Positions 20,877-32,564 are shown, counted from the first letter of the stretch. The stretch is DNA of 64,000 nucleotides from Haemophilus haemolyticus (GCF_003351405.1 NZ_CP031240.1:1054001-1118000), one strand, 5' to 3'. Numbers and translations are program-made. Notes: generated from the sequence alone by a model not told the origin.

Positions 20877-20899
20877 ATAGGTACTATTGGATAGAAGAA

Positions 20900-21313
20900 A
20901 TGGATAAAAAAATTATACAAGTTGCTGCGGGTATTATTCGTAATGAGTTTAGTCAGATCTATTTAACGCAACGTTTAGAAGGACAGGATTTTGCCCAATC
21001 TTTAGAATTTCCTGGTGGAAAAGTGGATGCGGGAGAAACACCAGAACAGGCGTTAAAACGTGAACTGGAAGAGGAAATTGGCATTGTGGTATTAAATGCT
21101 GAACTTTACGAACGCTTCCAATTTGAATATCCAACAAAGATTATTTCTTTTTTCTTTTATGTCGTAGATGAATGGATTGGAGAGCCTTTTGGGCGAGAAG
21201 GTCAAGAAGGATTTTGGATTGAGCAACGCACATTGGACGCAGGGCAGTTTCCGCCAGCTAATGCTAAATTAATTCATCGATTGCTGAATGAAGCTCTCCA
21301 TCCTATAAAATAA
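20900..21313 (+). CDS. mutT: 8-oxo-dGTP diphosphatase (mutator MutT)
   Basis: Cleans oxidised dGTP from the nucleotide pool and prevents A-T to C-G changes. The 137 residues open IIQVAAGIIRNEFSQIYLTQR and contain the full Nudix box GGKVDAGETPEQALKRELEEEIGI, then FPPANAKLIHRL at the C-terminus, all typical of MutT. A secA-mutT order is also seen in E. coli. It is followed by a perfect hairpin. Confidence 0.95.
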   Translation: MDKKIIQVAAGIIRNEFSQIYLTQRLEGQDFAQSLEFPGGKVDAGETPEQALKRELEEEIGIVVLNAELYERFQFEYPTKIISFFFYVVDEWIGEPFGREGQEGFWIEQRTLDAGQFPPANAKLIHRLLNEALHPIK

Positions 21314-21335
21314 AACCCTAGTCAGACTAGGGTTT
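21313..21335. terminator. Terminator hairpin after mutT
   Basis: AAACCCTAGTC and GACTAGGGTTT are a perfect 11-base inverted repeat around a single A, practically a 10-bp stem with a 3-base loop. It starts at the mutT stop codon and may serve the convergent small gene at 21362 as well. Confidence 0.8.
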
Positions 21336-21361
21336 ATATAACATCTATTGATTTTTTCAAA

Positions 21362-21628
21362 TTATTTCGGCATTGCGGCTTTCATTTGTTTAAGTTGCTC
21401 TGCCGCTTGATTACAAGCCTTATCTTGTGCCGCTACGGGCATTGATGCAAATTGTTGTTTGCTTGATTCATATTGCGCTTTCATTGTATTTGCTTGCGCA
21501 GCTGGCATTGATGCTAAGAAAGAATCAATTTCAGCGAAATAAGTTTTACAACTTGCAGACAAATCAGCTGCAGAAGCTGAAAAACCAAATCCCATTAAAA
21601 TAAGTGTAGCTAGTGTTTTTTTCATCAT
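21362..21628 (-). CDS. Small secreted alanine-rich protein, DUF5339-like
   Basis: An 88-residue protein with a clear signal peptide (KKTLATLILMGFGFSASA, cut before ADLSASC). The mature 68 residues are helical, rich in Ala, Gln and Met, and contain two cysteines (SCKTYF and DKACNQ) that could form one disulfide in the periplasm. I believe it belongs to the Pasteurellaceae DUF5339 group, but this is from memory and no function is known. It is alone between the mutT terminator and holA, with a AGGATATC ribosome site. Confidence 0.7.
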   Translation of the reverse strand: MMKKTLATLILMGFGFSASAADLSASCKTYFAEIDSFLASMPAAQANTMKAQYESSKQQFASMPVAAQDKACNQAAEQLKQMKAAMPK

Positions 21629-21714
21629 GATATCCTCACGAAAGTTAATTAATAAGTCATTGCCGATATGGCGTTTTATTATACCATTTTAGCGCAAAAA
21701 AAAAACAATAGCGA

Positions 21715-22749
21715 TTACAAACAAATTTTCACAGACAAATCAGCGAGTTTAATCCACACTTCATCGCTAAATTCTTGTTTAGCAAGACGTTCAATATTGG
21801 CGAGTTCTTGGATAATTTCGTAGAGCTTTTGGTAGGTTAAACGTTGAATCGCACTTAAAAAGAGCGGTCGGCGATTTTGCCAGATTTTTAGACGGTCAAA
21901 TTCAGTCTTAATTTGTTGAGTTGGAAGTTTTTCCGTTGTCATAATACCTTGCTGTGGTTTTGTGAGTTCAAGCAACGTAAATAATTCTCGCTGTAGCGTG
22001 CGTAATAAAATAATAGGTTGCACATCTTCAGCTTGTAAACCTTTTAAAATACGTTTAGCACGATTTGCTTTTCCCATTAGCAACGCATCAATCCATTGAA
22101 ATGGTGTAAAAATTGAGGATTGTTCCACCACGCTAATAACACGATTGTAATTAAGTTTATGATCGGGATGAAGTAAATCTAAAAGCTGCAAAGTTTGCTT
22201 GAGTGCGAGCAGATTGTTTTCATAACTATAACAAAGTTGTTGGATTGCTTCATCATCAGCTTCTAATCCCATCGCTTTGGTACGATTTTTTACCCAACGA
22301 GGGAGATTTTCAGCTGTAGGCGTTTGGCAATTTACAAGAATCGCACTGGTTTCATATTGGTTTAGTTCAACAAACCATGCTTGGTTTTCATTTACTTTTG
22401 CTAGCTTTGCAATTTGTAAAATCAGCAAGATCTCGTCATGTAGAACCGAAATAAATTCTTGCAGATTTTTCTGTAAAAGTGCGGTGAAATTTTCAGGTAA
22501 ATTTAATACCATGACTTGTTTGTTAAAAAACAATCCCATGGACTGACAGGATTCTATGAGTTGTGCCCAGTCAGTTTGGCTATCAATCTGAATGTTATTT
22601 TTCTCATCGAATCCTTGTTGGTTGGCTGTTTTATAAATGGCATCTTCACTTTCACTCAGTAACAATGGATCTTGCCCTACCAAAAAGTAAACTTTGGCTA
22701 AACGTTGGGAAAGATGTTGATTAAGTTGCTCTGGGAAGATGCGATTCAT
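21715..22749 (-). CDS. holA: DNA polymerase III delta subunit
   Basis: Clamp-loader subunit that opens the beta sliding clamp. The 344 residues show the family start [39 protein letters not shown], a RecA-like domain without a working Walker A, and the C-terminal helical collar. It overlaps the lptE stop by one base (TAATG), the same lptE-holA coupling as in E. coli, downstream of leuS. Confidence 0.94.
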   Translation of the reverse strand: MNRIFPEQLNQHLSQRLAKVYFLVGQDPLLLSESEDAIYKTANQQGFDEKNNIQIDSQTDWAQLIESCQSMGLFFNKQVMVLNLPENFTALLQKNLQEFISVLHDEILLILQIAKLAKVNENQAWFVELNQYETSAILVNCQTPTAENLPRWVKNRTKAMGLEADDEAIQQLCYSYENNLLALKQTLQLLDLLHPDHKLNYNRVISVVEQSSIFTPFQWIDALLMGKANRAKRILKGLQAEDVQPIILLRTLQRELFTLLELTKPQQGIMTTEKLPTQQIKTEFDRLKIWQNRRPLFLSAIQRLTYQKLYEIIQELANIERLAKQEFSDEVWIKLADLSVKICL

Positions 22750-23252
22750 TATTTATGTTTAACCTGTTTTTCTAATGCAACCATTTTGGTAATAAGCTGA
22801 CGCGCAGCTTGTTCTCGCATATCATTCCAAATTACTTCTCGTTCGCCAGATTTAGCTAATGCTGCGCGAGAGTTATCAAAGAAAGTGCGGTTGACTTTTG
22901 CCGTGATTGGGTGGCTTTCACCATTCGCTAAACGAATGCTTGCTTCCACTTCTAACATCAATACTTTTTCAGCTTCGCGTCCGCGTTTAAAGACAGAAGC
23001 GACTTCATCATTTGTACGGAATTTATTGATGCGTAAAACAGGAATGCCTTGAGTCGAATTGACGAGTTGAACATTGTTCGCTTGTAACTGATTACGCATC
23101 GCCACTGACATTTCACTGTATGGATCGGGGCTTTCAAAGGTAAGGGTACGTAATTCTTGTGGAATTAATGTACCGTTTTGAAAATGCCAGCCACAAGCAG
23201 AAAGCGCGATAATGCTTGCTACAATAAACAAAGCTTTGATTGATTTAATCAT
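22749..23252 (-). CDS. lptE: LPS-assembly lipoprotein
   Basis: Outer-membrane lipoprotein that plugs LptD and helps insert lipooligosaccharide. I choose the ATG at 23252 (AAAGGTAA upstream), giving 167 residues with a lipoprotein signal [16 protein letters not shown]; the longer frame to 23294 lacks a ribosome site. The conserved [22 protein letters not shown] start of the mature protein is typical of LptE (former rlpB). It sits in the leuS-lptE-holA operon. Confidence 0.92.
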   Translation of the reverse strand: MIKSIKALFIVASIIALSACGWHFQNGTLIPQELRTLTFESPDPYSEMSVAMRNQLQANNVQLVNSTQGIPVLRINKFRTNDEVASVFKRGREAEKVLMLEVEASIRLANGESHPITAKVNRTFFDNSRAALAKSGEREVIWNDMREQAARQLITKMVALEKQVKHK

Positions 23253-23347
23253 AAAAATTACCTTTATTGTGGAGTGTATAAATTTAAAATCCATACACTA
23301 ATAAAGATAGAATCTGTGAAATATCAATATTCCACAGATTCTACGGA

Positions 23348-25933
23348 TTATGGTTTAACCACAAAATTCAACATTTTTAATGGAATATAGATTTCTTTAA
23401 GAATTTCTTTTCCATCAAGGAATTTTGCAACATTAGGATCTGCTTTCGCTGTCGCTTTAATTTCTTCTTCTGAAGAGGTTGCAGGAACAGTCACTTTTCC
23501 ACGAACCTTGCCGTTTACTTGCACAACAATGAGTTTTTCATCTTCTACCATTGCGGCTTCATCAGCTTTCACCCATTCAGCGGTATCGATGTTGCTTTCA
23601 TTTCCTAGCGCTTGCCATAATTCAAAGCAGATATGTGGCGTAATTGGATAAAGCATACGAACAACTGCACTTAATGCTTCCGCCATGACAGCACGATCTT
23701 GCTCGCTTTCTAAGGAAGCCTTAGTGAGTTTATTCATCAATTCCATTACTGCTGCAATCGCAGTATTAAATGTTTGACGACGACCAATATCATCGCTCAC
23801 TTTCGCAATCGTTTTATGTACTTCACGACGAAGTGCTTTTTGCGCTGCTGAAAGTGCGGTGATATCTAGGCTAGTTTTTGCTGGGTTTTGTTGATATTGG
23901 TATACCAAATTCCAAACACGCCCTAAGAAACGTTTCGCGCCTTCTACGCCAGATTCTTGCCATTCCAAGGTCATTTCTGCTGGAGAGGCAAACATCATAA
24001 AGAGACGAACAGTATCGGCGCCATATTTTTCTACCATTTCTTGTGGGTCAATACCGTTATTTTTGGATTTCGACATTTTGGTCATGCCACTGTGGACTAA
24101 TTCACGCCCTTCAGGATCGGTGGCTTTAATGATGCGACCTTTCTCATCACGATCAAGAGTCACTTGAGTTGGGCTCACCCAAATACGCTCATTGGTTGGA
24201 CTGGTGTAGTAGAAGGCATCTGCAAGCACCATACCTTGACACAATAATTTATCGGCTGGTTCGTCACTGGTTACAAATCCTGCATCACGTAATAATTTGT
24301 GGAAGAAACGGAAGTAGAGCAAGTGCATTGTTGCGTGTTCAATACCACCAATATATTGATCCACTGGTAACCAATAGTTTGCTTCTTCCGCATCAAGCAT
24401 GCCATTTTGATATTGTGGACAAGTGTAGCGCGCGTAATACCAAGAGGATTCCATAAAGGTATCAAAGGTATCCGTTTCTTTTAACGCTGGTGCGCCGTTG
24501 AGCGTCGTTTTTGCCCAATTAGGATCAGCTTTAATTGGGCTTTTCACGCCATCCATTACCACATCTTCAGGCAGAATAATAGGTAAATCTTCCATTGGTG
24601 CAGGTACTACATCGCCATTTTCAAGGGTTAGCATCGGAATTGGCGCACCCCAATAACGTTGGCGAGAAACGCCCCAGTCACGTAAACGGTAATTCACTTG
24701 ACGTTTTCCAACACCTAATTTTTCTAATTTATCTGCAATTCCGTTGAAAGCGCCATCAAAATCTTTACCATCAAACTCGGCTGAGTTCACTAATTTACCG
24801 TGTTCAACGAAAGCTTGTTTGGTTAAATCAATTTCTTCATCTGCAAGCGGTGCGATCACTTGTTTAATTGGCAAACTGTATTTCTGAGCAAATTCAAAGT
24901 CACGTTGGTCGTGAGCTGGAACCGCCATGACAGCACCTGTGCCATAGTGCATTAACACGAAATTCGCAACCCAAATTGGTAATTTTTCACCCGTCAATGG
25001 ATGAATGGCAAATAAGCCCGTTGCCATTCCTTTTTTCTCCATTGTCGCAAGATCAGCTTCTGCTACTTTTGCGTTTTTCGCTTCTTGGATAAAGGTGGCT
25101 AATTCAGGATTATTTTGAGCCGCTAAACTTGCTAATGGATGTGCTGCCGCAATGCCTAAATAACTCACTCCGTAAAAGGTATCTGGACGCGTGGTGTAAA
25201 CCGCTACTTTTTTGTTGGTATCTGCAACATCAAAGGTAATTTCTACCCCTTCAGAACGACCGATCCAGTTGCGTTGCATAGTTTTTACCATGTCTGGCCA
25301 TTGTGGAAGGGTATCTAAACCACCTAATAATTGCTCTGCATAGTCAGTAATTTTGATAAACCATTGTGGGATTTCTTTTTGTTCCACAGGTGTATCACAA
25401 CGCCAGCAACAACCTTCGTGTACTTGCTCGTTTGCGAGTACGGTTTCATCATTCGGACACCAGTTTACTGTTGAGGTTTTTTTGTATACTAAGCCTTTTT
25501 TGTAAAGCTCAGTGAAGAACCATTGTTCCCATTTGTAGTATTCTGGTTTACAGGTTGCCATTTCACGATCCCAGTCGAAACCAAAGCCTAAAAGCTGAAG
25601 TTGTTTTTTCATGTAGGCAATGTTTTCGTATGTCCATTTAGCAGGTGCGGTTTTGTTTTTGATCGCCGCACCTTCTGCCGGCAAGCCGAAAGCATCCCAA
25701 CCAAATGGTTGCAACACGTTTTTACCTAGCATACGTTGATAACGAGAAATTACATCACCAATAGTGTAGTTGCGCACATGCCCCATATGCAGGCGACCCG
25801 ATGGATATGGGAACATAGAAAGACAGTAATATTTTTCTTTAGATTCGTCTTTGATTGCTTTAAAAACTTTATTTTCTGCCCAATATTGTTGAACCTTTGG
25901 TTCGATCATATCGGGGCGATATTGTTCTTGCAT
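23348..25933 (-). CDS. leuS: Leucyl-tRNA synthetase
   Basis: Class I synthetase charging tRNA-Leu. The 861 residues contain the HIGH-type motif HMGH ([16 protein letters not shown]) near residue 50, an internal editing domain ([13 protein letters not shown] and the [13 protein letters not shown] segment), the KMSKS motif near residue 620 and the C-terminal tRNA-binding domain. It is the first gene of leuS-lptE-holA. No leader peptide or T-box structure was seen upstream. Confidence 0.98.
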   Translation of the reverse strand: MQEQYRPDMIEPKVQQYWAENKVFKAIKDESKEKYYCLSMFPYPSGRLHMGHVRNYTIGDVISRYQRMLGKNVLQPFGWDAFGLPAEGAAIKNKTAPAKWTYENIAYMKKQLQLLGFGFDWDREMATCKPEYYKWEQWFFTELYKKGLVYKKTSTVNWCPNDETVLANEQVHEGCCWRCDTPVEQKEIPQWFIKITDYAEQLLGGLDTLPQWPDMVKTMQRNWIGRSEGVEITFDVADTNKKVAVYTTRPDTFYGVSYLGIAAAHPLASLAAQNNPELATFIQEAKNAKVAEADLATMEKKGMATGLFAIHPLTGEKLPIWVANFVLMHYGTGAVMAVPAHDQRDFEFAQKYSLPIKQVIAPLADEEIDLTKQAFVEHGKLVNSAEFDGKDFDGAFNGIADKLEKLGVGKRQVNYRLRDWGVSRQRYWGAPIPMLTLENGDVVPAPMEDLPIILPEDVVMDGVKSPIKADPNWAKTTLNGAPALKETDTFDTFMESSWYYARYTCPQYQNGMLDAEEANYWLPVDQYIGGIEHATMHLLYFRFFHKLLRDAGFVTSDEPADKLLCQGMVLADAFYYTSPTNERIWVSPTQVTLDRDEKGRIIKATDPEGRELVHSGMTKMSKSKNNGIDPQEMVEKYGADTVRLFMMFASPAEMTLEWQESGVEGAKRFLGRVWNLVYQYQQNPAKTSLDITALSAAQKALRREVHKTIAKVSDDIGRRQTFNTAIAAVMELMNKLTKASLESEQDRAVMAEALSAVVRMLYPITPHICFELWQALGNESNIDTAEWVKADEAAMVEDEKLIVVQVNGKVRGKVTVPATSSEEEIKATAKADPNVAKFLDGKEILKEIYIPLKMLNFVVKP

Positions 25934-26061
25934 AAAATCACCTTAAATTTTAACCGCACTTTTGCAGCATTTTGACAATAGAAAATGTGGCATAGAATAC
26001 CGTAAAAAGGCATAAATTGATAGGGCAGGAGACCAAAGTGCGGTGATTTTTTTCTTTGTTT

Positions 26062-26349
26062 TTACAATAGATTTTGAATTTCTTTTGGAATTAATTTGGG
26101 TTCAGGAATCCAAACTTGTTTGTGTCTGCTCAATTCCCCTTTTTCTAAAATAATACTGCTTTTGGGCACTTTGAAGGATTTACTTAAAAATTTCAATAAA
26201 TGCGCATTTGCTTGACCATCAACAGGTGGCGCAGTAATGGTAATTTTTAGTTCATCATCGTGAATGCCAGCAATATGATCTTTACTGGCTTTTGGCTGTA
26301 AGAATATTCTTAATCTAATGCCGTCTTTATTTTGTTCAATCGCAGACAT
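26062..26349 (-). CDS. DUF167 (YggU-type) conserved protein
   Basis: A 95-residue protein of the YggU/DUF167 family: [20 protein letters not shown], the [21 protein letters not shown] core and [14 protein letters not shown]. Structures of the family show a small alpha-beta fold; the function is unknown. It is alone on the minus strand between leuS and uppS. Similar genes in E. coli sit near yggT and proC, so context gives no clue here. Confidence 0.88.
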   Translation of the reverse strand: MSAIEQNKDGIRLRIFLQPKASKDHIAGIHDDELKITITAPPVDGQANAHLLKFLSKSFKVPKSSIILEKGELSRHKQVWIPEPKLIPKEIQNLL

Positions 26350-26500
26350 AAATTCTCATTTTGTTTATTTTTCTTTATTATAAAAATGAATTATGTAAAA
26401 AATAAAGTGTGGATCAGGGATCGCTAATCCATAGCAAGCAAATACAACTTATGATATAGTTCACAGCCGAATTTATAGGGATCTTTTTATAATAAAAATA

Positions 26501-27220
26501 ATGATAGAGCTCGATCAAAACAATATTCCAAAACACGTTGCCATTATTATGGATGGTAATGGGCGGTGGGCAAAACAGAAAAATAAAATGCGCATTTTTG
26601 GCCATACCAATGGCGTATCTGCAGTTCGTCGAGCGGTAAGTTATGCTCGCCAAACTGGAGTAAATTTTCTTACACTTTACGCCTTTAGTAGCGAAAATTG
26701 GAATCGACCAGAGCAAGAAGTCAGCGCGTTAATGACGCTTTTTATGCAAGCTTTAGATCGCGAAGTGAAAAAATTACATAAAAATAATATTCGTCTGAAA
26801 ATTATTGGCGATGTATCTCGTTTTAGTGAATCTTTGCAAGAAAAAATTTCAAAAGCGGAAAATTTAACAGAAAAAAATACCGCACTTACGCTCAATATCG
26901 CTGCAAATTACGGTGGATGTTGGGATATTGTACAGGCGACAAAGCAACTAGCAGAAAAAGTAAAAAATAATGAAATGAACGTTGACGAGATTGATGAAAT
27001 TGCTTTTCAGCGTTATTTGGTTACACAAGATGAACCACCAGTTGATCTATTAATTCGTACCAGTGGTGAACAACGAATTAGTAATTTTTTATTATGGCAA
27101 ATTGCATATGCAGAACTTTATTTTTCTGATGTGCTGTGGCCAGATTTTGATGAGGCGGAATTTAACCGCGCCATCGCCTGTTATCAACAACGTCATCGCC
27201 GTTTTGGTGGGACAGAATAA
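26501..27220 (+). CDS. uppS: Undecaprenyl diphosphate synthase
   Basis: Cis-prenyltransferase that makes the C55 lipid carrier for peptidoglycan and surface sugars. The 239 residues show [14 protein letters not shown] with the catalytic Asp, the [15 protein letters not shown] segment and the C-terminal [23 protein letters not shown] motif. It heads the envelope run uppS-cdsA-rseP-bamA-skp-lpxD, in the same order as E. coli. Confidence 0.96.
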   Translation: MIELDQNNIPKHVAIIMDGNGRWAKQKNKMRIFGHTNGVSAVRRAVSYARQTGVNFLTLYAFSSENWNRPEQEVSALMTLFMQALDREVKKLHKNNIRLKIIGDVSRFSESLQEKISKAENLTEKNTALTLNIAANYGGCWDIVQATKQLAEKVKNNEMNVDEIDEIAFQRYLVTQDEPPVDLLIRTSGEQRISNFLLWQIAYAELYFSDVLWPDFDEAEFNRAIACYQQRHRRFGGTE

Positions 27221-27240
27221 TTCATAAATGGATTAAAATT

Positions 27241-28107
27241 ATGCTTAAACAACGAGTTTTATCTGCCATTGTGTTAATCGCAGCGGTGTTATGTGCGCTA
27301 TTTTTATTCACGCCTTTTTATTTTGCCCTCGCTCTAGGGGCTGTGGCGACTTTAGGCGTTTGGGAATGGACCCAGTTTGCTCGCCTTAAACAGCCTTTAG
27401 CGCGTTTTTGTGTTGCCGCTTTTTTAGGCGCATTTATCTTTTTATGGCTCTATACTGAGGGAAACTATTTAGATGCCGGTCGTGTGTTTGAACAGCACCT
27501 TCAGCTCTTATTGATGAACGCTGTTGGTTGGTGGATTTTAGCTTTATTACTTGTGGTGAGTTATCCTAAATCAGCTAAATTTTGGTCTAAAAATCCTCTT
27601 TTACAGCTTTTATTTGCCTTTTCTACTTTAATCCCATTTATCGCGGGGGTATTACGTTTACGTTTAGAACACTATACCCATGATCCTTATCACGGCTTAT
27701 TTTTATTACTTTATGTATTTGTGCTTGTTTGGGCGGCTGATTCTGGTGCTTATTTTAGCGGACGCGCATTTGGTAAACGTAAACTTGCGCCAAAAGTTTC
27801 ACCTGGTAAAAGCTGGGAAGGCGTTGTTGGTGGCTTAATTACAGCGTTAGTGCTTGCTTTTGTATTTATTCATTTCTCTGGCGATGCTTTAGTTGGTGAG
27901 CGAAATATCTCTGGATTTGTTATTCTTTCCGTTGCCACAGTTGCAATTTCAGTATTGGGTGATTTAACTGAAAGTATGTTTAAACGTGAGTCTGGTGTGA
28001 AAGACAGCAGCCAATTGATTCCTGGTCATGGCGGTGTATTAGATCGCATTGATAGCTTGACTGCAGCGGTACCTTTTTTCAGCTACTTCTATTTCTTTGT
28101 GTTATAA
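27241..28107 (+). CDS. cdsA: Phosphatidate cytidylyltransferase (CDP-diglyceride synthase)
   Basis: Makes CDP-diacylglycerol from phosphatidate and CTP, feeding phospholipid synthesis. The 288-residue membrane protein has about eight hydrophobic segments and the CDS signature beginning VSPGKSWEG and continuing through SVLGDLTESMFKRESGVKDSS to the metal-binding GGVLDRIDS. It lies 20 bases after uppS and 9 before rseP. Confidence 0.96.
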   Translation: MLKQRVLSAIVLIAAVLCALFLFTPFYFALALGAVATLGVWEWTQFARLKQPLARFCVAAFLGAFIFLWLYTEGNYLDAGRVFEQHLQLLLMNAVGWWILALLLVVSYPKSAKFWSKNPLLQLLFAFSTLIPFIAGVLRLRLEHYTHDPYHGLFLLLYVFVLVWAADSGAYFSGRAFGKRKLAPKVSPGKSWEGVVGGLITALVLAFVFIHFSGDALVGERNISGFVILSVATVAISVLGDLTESMFKRESGVKDSSQLIPGHGGVLDRIDSLTAAVPFFSYFYFFVL

Positions 28108-28116
28108 GGATTTTGA

Positions 28117-29448
28117 ATGTCATTTTTGTGGTCGCTAGGTTCTTTTATCATTGCTATTGCGGTATTGGTATCCGTTCACGAATATGGTCACTTTTGGGCT
28201 GCTAGAAAGTGCGGTATAAAAGTCCATCGTTTTTCAATTGGCTTTGGTAAGGTAATTTGGAAACGAATCGATAAGCATGGTACAGAATTTGCGGTTTCAA
28301 TGATTCCTTTAGGCGGCTATGTCAAAATGCTTGATGGACGTAATGAAGCGGTTCCAGTTGAACAAAAGTCACAATCATTTGACAGTAAAAGTGTATTACA
28401 ACGCTCATTTGTGATTATCGCCGGTCCTTTGGCAAATTTTATTTTCGCGATTTTTGCTTATTGGGTCATCTATCTTTATGGAATGCCAAGTGTTAAACCT
28501 GTAATTGAGTCGATAACGCCAAGTTCAATCGCTGCACAAGCGTACATTGAACCTAATACACAAATTCTAGCGGTTGATGGAGAAGAAACTCAAGATTGGG
28601 AAACCATCAACATGCTGCTTGCCACAAAAATGGGTGAGCCTAATGTTGAAATTACCCTTTCTCCTTTTGGTTCTAATATTGAACAACAACGCACTTTAGA
28701 TCTTACAAATTGGACTTTTGATCCTGAAAAAGAAAGTGCTTTTGAGGCATTAGGGATTATGCCTATGCGTCCTAAAATTGAAATGGTGCTTTCTAAAGTT
28801 GTTCAAGATTCTCCTGCTGAAAAAGCTGGTTTACAAATTGGTGATAAAATTTTAAAAGAAAATTTAACCGCACTTCCTTGGCAAGATTTTATAAAACAGG
28901 TCGAACAAGGCGAATCTTTTTCTATTAAAGTTGAACGTAATGGGGAAATGCTTGACAAAATTATCACTCCAGTGCGTAATCAGAGTGGAAAATGGTTTGT
29001 GGGGTTAAGCCCAACTTTCGTAAAATTATCTGATGAATATCGTACCGAATTAAAATATGATATTCTTGAATCCTTACAAAAAGGCATTGAAAAAACAGGT
29101 CAACTTTCTGTTTTAACCTTGAAGGTGTTAGGAAAACTAATTACGGGTGATTTGTCATTAAATAATTTAAGCGGCCCTATTTCTATAGCGAAAGGTGCTG
29201 GTGCATCTGCTAATATTGGATTGGTGTATTTTTTAAGCTTTATGGCATTGATTAGTGTGAATTTAGGAATTATGAATTTATTCCCATTGCCTGTATTAGA
29301 TGGCGGCCATTTAGTTTTTTTAGCTATGGAAGCTGTTAAAGGAAAACCTGTTTCTGAGCGGGTGCAAAGCATCTGTTATCGAATTGGCGCAGCACTGTTA
29401 TTAAGCTTAACGGTGTTTGCATTATTTAATGATTTTTTACGTCTATAA
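28117..29448 (+). CDS. rseP: Site-2 zinc protease RseP
   Basis: Intramembrane metalloprotease that cuts anti-sigma-E factor and leftover signal peptides. The 443 residues have the zinc motif HEYGH at 21-25 within the first membrane helix, two PDZ domains (with [12 protein letters not shown] and [10 protein letters not shown]), and the second active-site segment [12 protein letters not shown] with the third metal ligand Asp. A GGATTTTG ribosome site is present. The outer-membrane stress role fits the following bamA and skp genes. Confidence 0.96.
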   Translation: MSFLWSLGSFIIAIAVLVSVHEYGHFWAARKCGIKVHRFSIGFGKVIWKRIDKHGTEFAVSMIPLGGYVKMLDGRNEAVPVEQKSQSFDSKSVLQRSFVIIAGPLANFIFAIFAYWVIYLYGMPSVKPVIESITPSSIAAQAYIEPNTQILAVDGEETQDWETINMLLATKMGEPNVEITLSPFGSNIEQQRTLDLTNWTFDPEKESAFEALGIMPMRPKIEMVLSKVVQDSPAEKAGLQIGDKILKENLTALPWQDFIKQVEQGESFSIKVERNGEMLDKIITPVRNQSGKWFVGLSPTFVKLSDEYRTELKYDILESLQKGIEKTGQLSVLTLKVLGKLITGDLSLNNLSGPISIAKGAGASANIGLVYFLSFMALISVNLGIMNLFPLPVLDGGHLVFLAMEAVKGKPVSERVQSICYRIGAALLLSLTVFALFNDFLRL

Positions 29449-29467
29449 TTTATATAGGATACAATCG

Positions 29468-31846
29468 ATGAAAAAACTTCTAATCGCAAGTTTATTATTC
29501 GGTACGACAACGACTGTGTTTGCCGCACCTTTTGTGGCAAAAGATATTCGTGTGGATGGTGTTCAAGGTGACTTAGAACAACAAATCCGAGCAAGTCTAC
29601 CAGTTCGTGCCGGTCAGCGTGTGACTGACAATGATGTGGCTAATATTGTCCGCTCTTTATTCGTAAGTGGTCGATTCGATGATGTGAATGCACATCAAGA
29701 AGGCGATGTACTTGTTGTTAGCGTTGTGGCTAAATCCATCATTTCAGATGTTAAAATCAAAGGTAACTCTGTTATTCCAACTGAAGCACTTAAACAAAAC
29801 TTAGATGCTAACGGTTTTAAAGTTGGCGATGTTTTAATTCGAGAAAAATTAAATGAATTTGCAAAAAGTGTAAAAGAGCACTATGCAAGTGTAGGCCGCT
29901 ATAACGCAACAGTTGAACCTATTGTAAATACCTTACCAAATAATCGTGCTGAAATTTTAATTCAGATTAATGAAGATGATACAGCAAAATTAGCATCATT
30001 AACTTTCAATGGTAATGAATCTATTAGTAGCAGTACGTTGCAAGAGCAAATGGAATTACAACCTGATTCTTGGTGGAAATTATGGGGTAATAAATTTGAA
30101 GGCGCTCAGTTCGAGAAAGATTTACAGTCAATTCGAGATTATTATTTAAATAATGGTTATGCCAAAGCACAAATCACTAAAACTGATGTTCAGCTAAATG
30201 ATGAAAAAACGAAAGTAAATGTAACCATTGATGTCAATGAAGGTTTACAGTATGACCTTCGAAGTGCTCGTATTGTTGGTAATGTGGGTGGTATGGCTTC
30301 TGAACTTGAACCGTTACTTTCTTCATTACATTTAAATGACATTTTCCGTCGCAGTGATATTGCCGATGTTGAAAATGCGATTAAAGCAAAATTGGGTGAA
30401 CGTGGTTACGGTAGTGCAACGGTGAATGCTGTACCTGATTTTGATGATGCAAATAAAACCTTAGCAATTACTTTTGTTGTTGATGCTGGTCGACGTTTAA
30501 CTGTTCGTCAACTACGCTTTGAAGGAAATACTGTTTCAGCAGATAGTACTTTACGTCAAGAAATGCGTCAACAAGAAGGGGCGTGGTATAACTCGCAATT
30601 AGTTGAGTTAGGTAAAATCCGTTTAGATCGTACAGGATTCTTCGAAACCGTAGAAAACCGAATTGATCCTGTAAAAGGTACGGATGACGAAGTAGATGTC
30701 GTGTATAAAGTTAAAGAGCGTAATACAGGTAGTATCAACTTTGGTATTGGTTACGGTACAGAGAGTGGTATTAGTTATCAAGCTAGTGTTAAACAAGATA
30801 ATTTCTTGGGAACTGGTGCTTCAGTTAGCCTTGGTGGAACACGTAATGACTACGGTACTAGCGTAAATTTAGGTTATGTTGAGCCGTATTTCACGAAAGA
30901 TGGAGTCAGTTTAGGTGGCAATGTTTTCTTTGAAAACTATGACAACTCTAGAAACGATACCTCTTCTAATTATAAACGTACGACTTATGGTGGTAACGTT
31001 ACTTTAGGTTTTCCTGTAAATGAAAATAACTCTTACTATGTAGGATTAGGTTACACCTATAATAAAATTAGTAACTTTGCGACAGAATATAGCCGTGAAC
31101 TATATATGAAATCAATGAACTTTAATGGAAATGCCATTAAAACAAATGACTTTGATTTCTCATTTGGTTGGAATTATAACAGTCTCAATAGAGGATATTT
31201 CCCAACTAAAGGGGTTAAAGCAAGTCTTGGTGGACGAGTTACAACTCCTGGTTCTGATAATAAATACTATAAATTAAGTGCAGATGTTCAAGGATTCTAT
31301 CCATTAGATAGAGATCACCGTTGGGTAATGTCGGCAAAAGCATCTGTTGGCTATGCAAATGGATTTGGTAACAAACGCTTGCCATTCTATCAATATTATA
31401 CTGCGGGCGGTATTGGCTCTTTACGTGGATTTGCATATGGTGCTGTTGGACCTAATGCTATTTATTTAAATCCAACCCAAAATAAATGGGTGCCAAGCAC
31501 AGATGTGGTGGGTGGTAATGCAATAGCTACAGCTAGTGCAGAGTTAATTGTGCCAACTCCATTTGTAGGAGACAAAGGCCAAAATTCTGTTAGAACCTCA
31601 TTATTTGTTGATGCGGCAAGTGTGTGGAATACAAAATGGAAATCCGATAAAGCATTAAACGCAAGTATTGCTGCGTTAAATTTACCTGATTATGGAAAAG
31701 CTAGTCGAGTTCGTGCATCTGCTGGGGTTGGTTTCCAATGGCAATCACCTATTGGACCATTGGTATTCTCTTATGCCAAACCGATTAAAAAATATGAAAA
31801 TGATGATGTAGAACAATTCCAATTTAGTATTGGTGGTTCTTTCTAA
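29468..31846 (+). CDS. bamA: Outer-membrane protein assembly factor BamA
   Basis: Central beta-barrel of the BAM complex, known in H. influenzae as D15 antigen. I choose the ATG at 29468 (AGGATACAATCG upstream), giving 792 residues with signal peptide [19 protein letters not shown]; the longer frame starts inside rseP. Five POTRA domains precede a 16-strand barrel with the RGF motif ([12 protein letters not shown]) and the C-terminal aromatic strand FQFSIGGSF. Surface loops such as the RNDTSSNYK region are where strains vary. Confidence 0.97.
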   Translation: MKKLLIASLLFGTTTTVFAAPFVAKDIRVDGVQGDLEQQIRASLPVRAGQRVTDNDVANIVRSLFVSGRFDDVNAHQEGDVLVVSVVAKSIISDVKIKGNSVIPTEALKQNLDANGFKVGDVLIREKLNEFAKSVKEHYASVGRYNATVEPIVNTLPNNRAEILIQINEDDTAKLASLTFNGNESISSSTLQEQMELQPDSWWKLWGNKFEGAQFEKDLQSIRDYYLNNGYAKAQITKTDVQLNDEKTKVNVTIDVNEGLQYDLRSARIVGNVGGMASELEPLLSSLHLNDIFRRSDIADVENAIKAKLGERGYGSATVNAVPDFDDANKTLAITFVVDAGRRLTVRQLRFEGNTVSADSTLRQEMRQQEGAWYNSQLVELGKIRLDRTGFFETVENRIDPVKGTDDEVDVVYKVKERNTGSINFGIGYGTESGISYQASVKQDNFLGTGASVSLGGTRNDYGTSVNLGYVEPYFTKDGVSLGGNVFFENYDNSRNDTSSNYKRTTYGGNVTLGFPVNENNSYYVGLGYTYNKISNFATEYSRELYMKSMNFNGNAIKTNDFDFSFGWNYNSLNRGYFPTKGVKASLGGRVTTPGSDNKYYKLSADVQGFYPLDRDHRWVMSAKASVGYANGFGNKRLPFYQYYTAGGIGSLRGFAYGAVGPNAIYLNPTQNKWVPSTDVVGGNAIATASAELIVPTPFVGDKGQNSVRTSLFVDAASVWNTKWKSDKALNASIAALNLPDYGKASRVRASAGVGFQWQSPIGPLVFSYAKPIKKYENDDVEQFQFSIGGSF

Positions 31847-31888
31847 TTAGATTGAACTTTTTTCATCATTCGAATGTCAAAGATAACA

Positions 31889-31917
31889 TTCTCTGCCTAA
31901 TTTTATTAGGTAGAGAA
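31889..31917. other. Strong hairpin between bamA and skp
   Basis: A 13-bp stem (31889-31901 with 31905-31917, one G-T pair) closed by a 3-base loop. No T run follows on the plus strand, so it is not a standard intrinsic terminator. It may be an RNA processing or stabilising element that sets skp relative to bamA expression. Confidence 0.6.
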
Positions 31918-31958
31918 AACATTAAACAAACCACTATTTAATTAAGGATATTTATCAA

Positions 31959-32564
31959 ATGAAAAACATCGCAAAAGTAACCGCACTTGCTTTAGGTATC
32001 GCACTTGCTTCAGGCTATGCTGCAGCGGAAGAAAAAATTGCTTTCATTAATGCAGGTTATATTTTCCAAAATCACCCGGATCGCCAAGCGGTAGCGGATA
32101 AACTTGATGCTGAATTTAAGCCTGTAGCTGAAAAATTAGCTGCAAGTAAGAAAGACGTTGATGATAAAATCGCAGCTGCTCGTAAAAAAGTAGAAGCAAA
32201 AGTTGCGGCTTTAGAAAAAGATGCACCTCGCTTACGTCAAGCAGATATTCAAAAACGCCAAGAGGAAATTAATAAATTAGGTGCAGCTGAAGATGCTGAA
32301 TTACAAAAATTAATGCAAGAACAAGATAAAAAAGTTCAAGAGTTCCAAGCGCAAAATGAAAAACGTCAAGCAGAAGAGCGTGGTAAATTATTAGATAGTA
32401 TTCAAACTGCTACAAATAATTTAGCAAAAGCGAAAGGTTATACTTATGTGCTTGATGCAAATTCAGTTGTATTTGCGGTAGAGGGTAAAGACATCACAGA
32501 AGAAGTGCTAAAATCTATTCCTGCTAGTGAAAAAGCAGCTGCTAAAGCAGAAGAGAAAAAATAA
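31959..32564 (+). CDS. skp: Periplasmic chaperone Skp (OmpH)
   Basis: Trimeric jellyfish-shaped chaperone that carries unfolded outer-membrane proteins to BAM. The 201 residues begin with a signal peptide (KVTALALGIALASGYAAA), then EEKIAFINAGYIFQNHPDRQ, a long charged helical hairpin of Lys/Glu/Ala heptads, and a C-terminal strand region. A Lys/Ala-rich tail (AAAKAEEKK) makes it longer than the 161-residue E. coli protein. Between bamA and lpxD as in E. coli. Confidence 0.95.
   Translation: MKNIAKVTALALGIALASGYAAAEEKIAFINAGYIFQNHPDRQAVADKLDAEFKPVAEKLAASKKDVDDKIAAARKKVEAKVAALEKDAPRLRQADIQKRQEEINKLGAAEDAELQKLMQEQDKKVQEFQAQNEKRQAEERGKLLDSIQTATNNLAKAKGYTYVLDANSVVFAVEGKDITEEVLKSIPASEKAAAKAEEKK

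Noticed and set aside
26414-26716. Minus-strand frame opposite the uppS start
   Set aside because: It overlaps the conserved uppS N-terminus and its promoter; no ribosome site or homology is seen.
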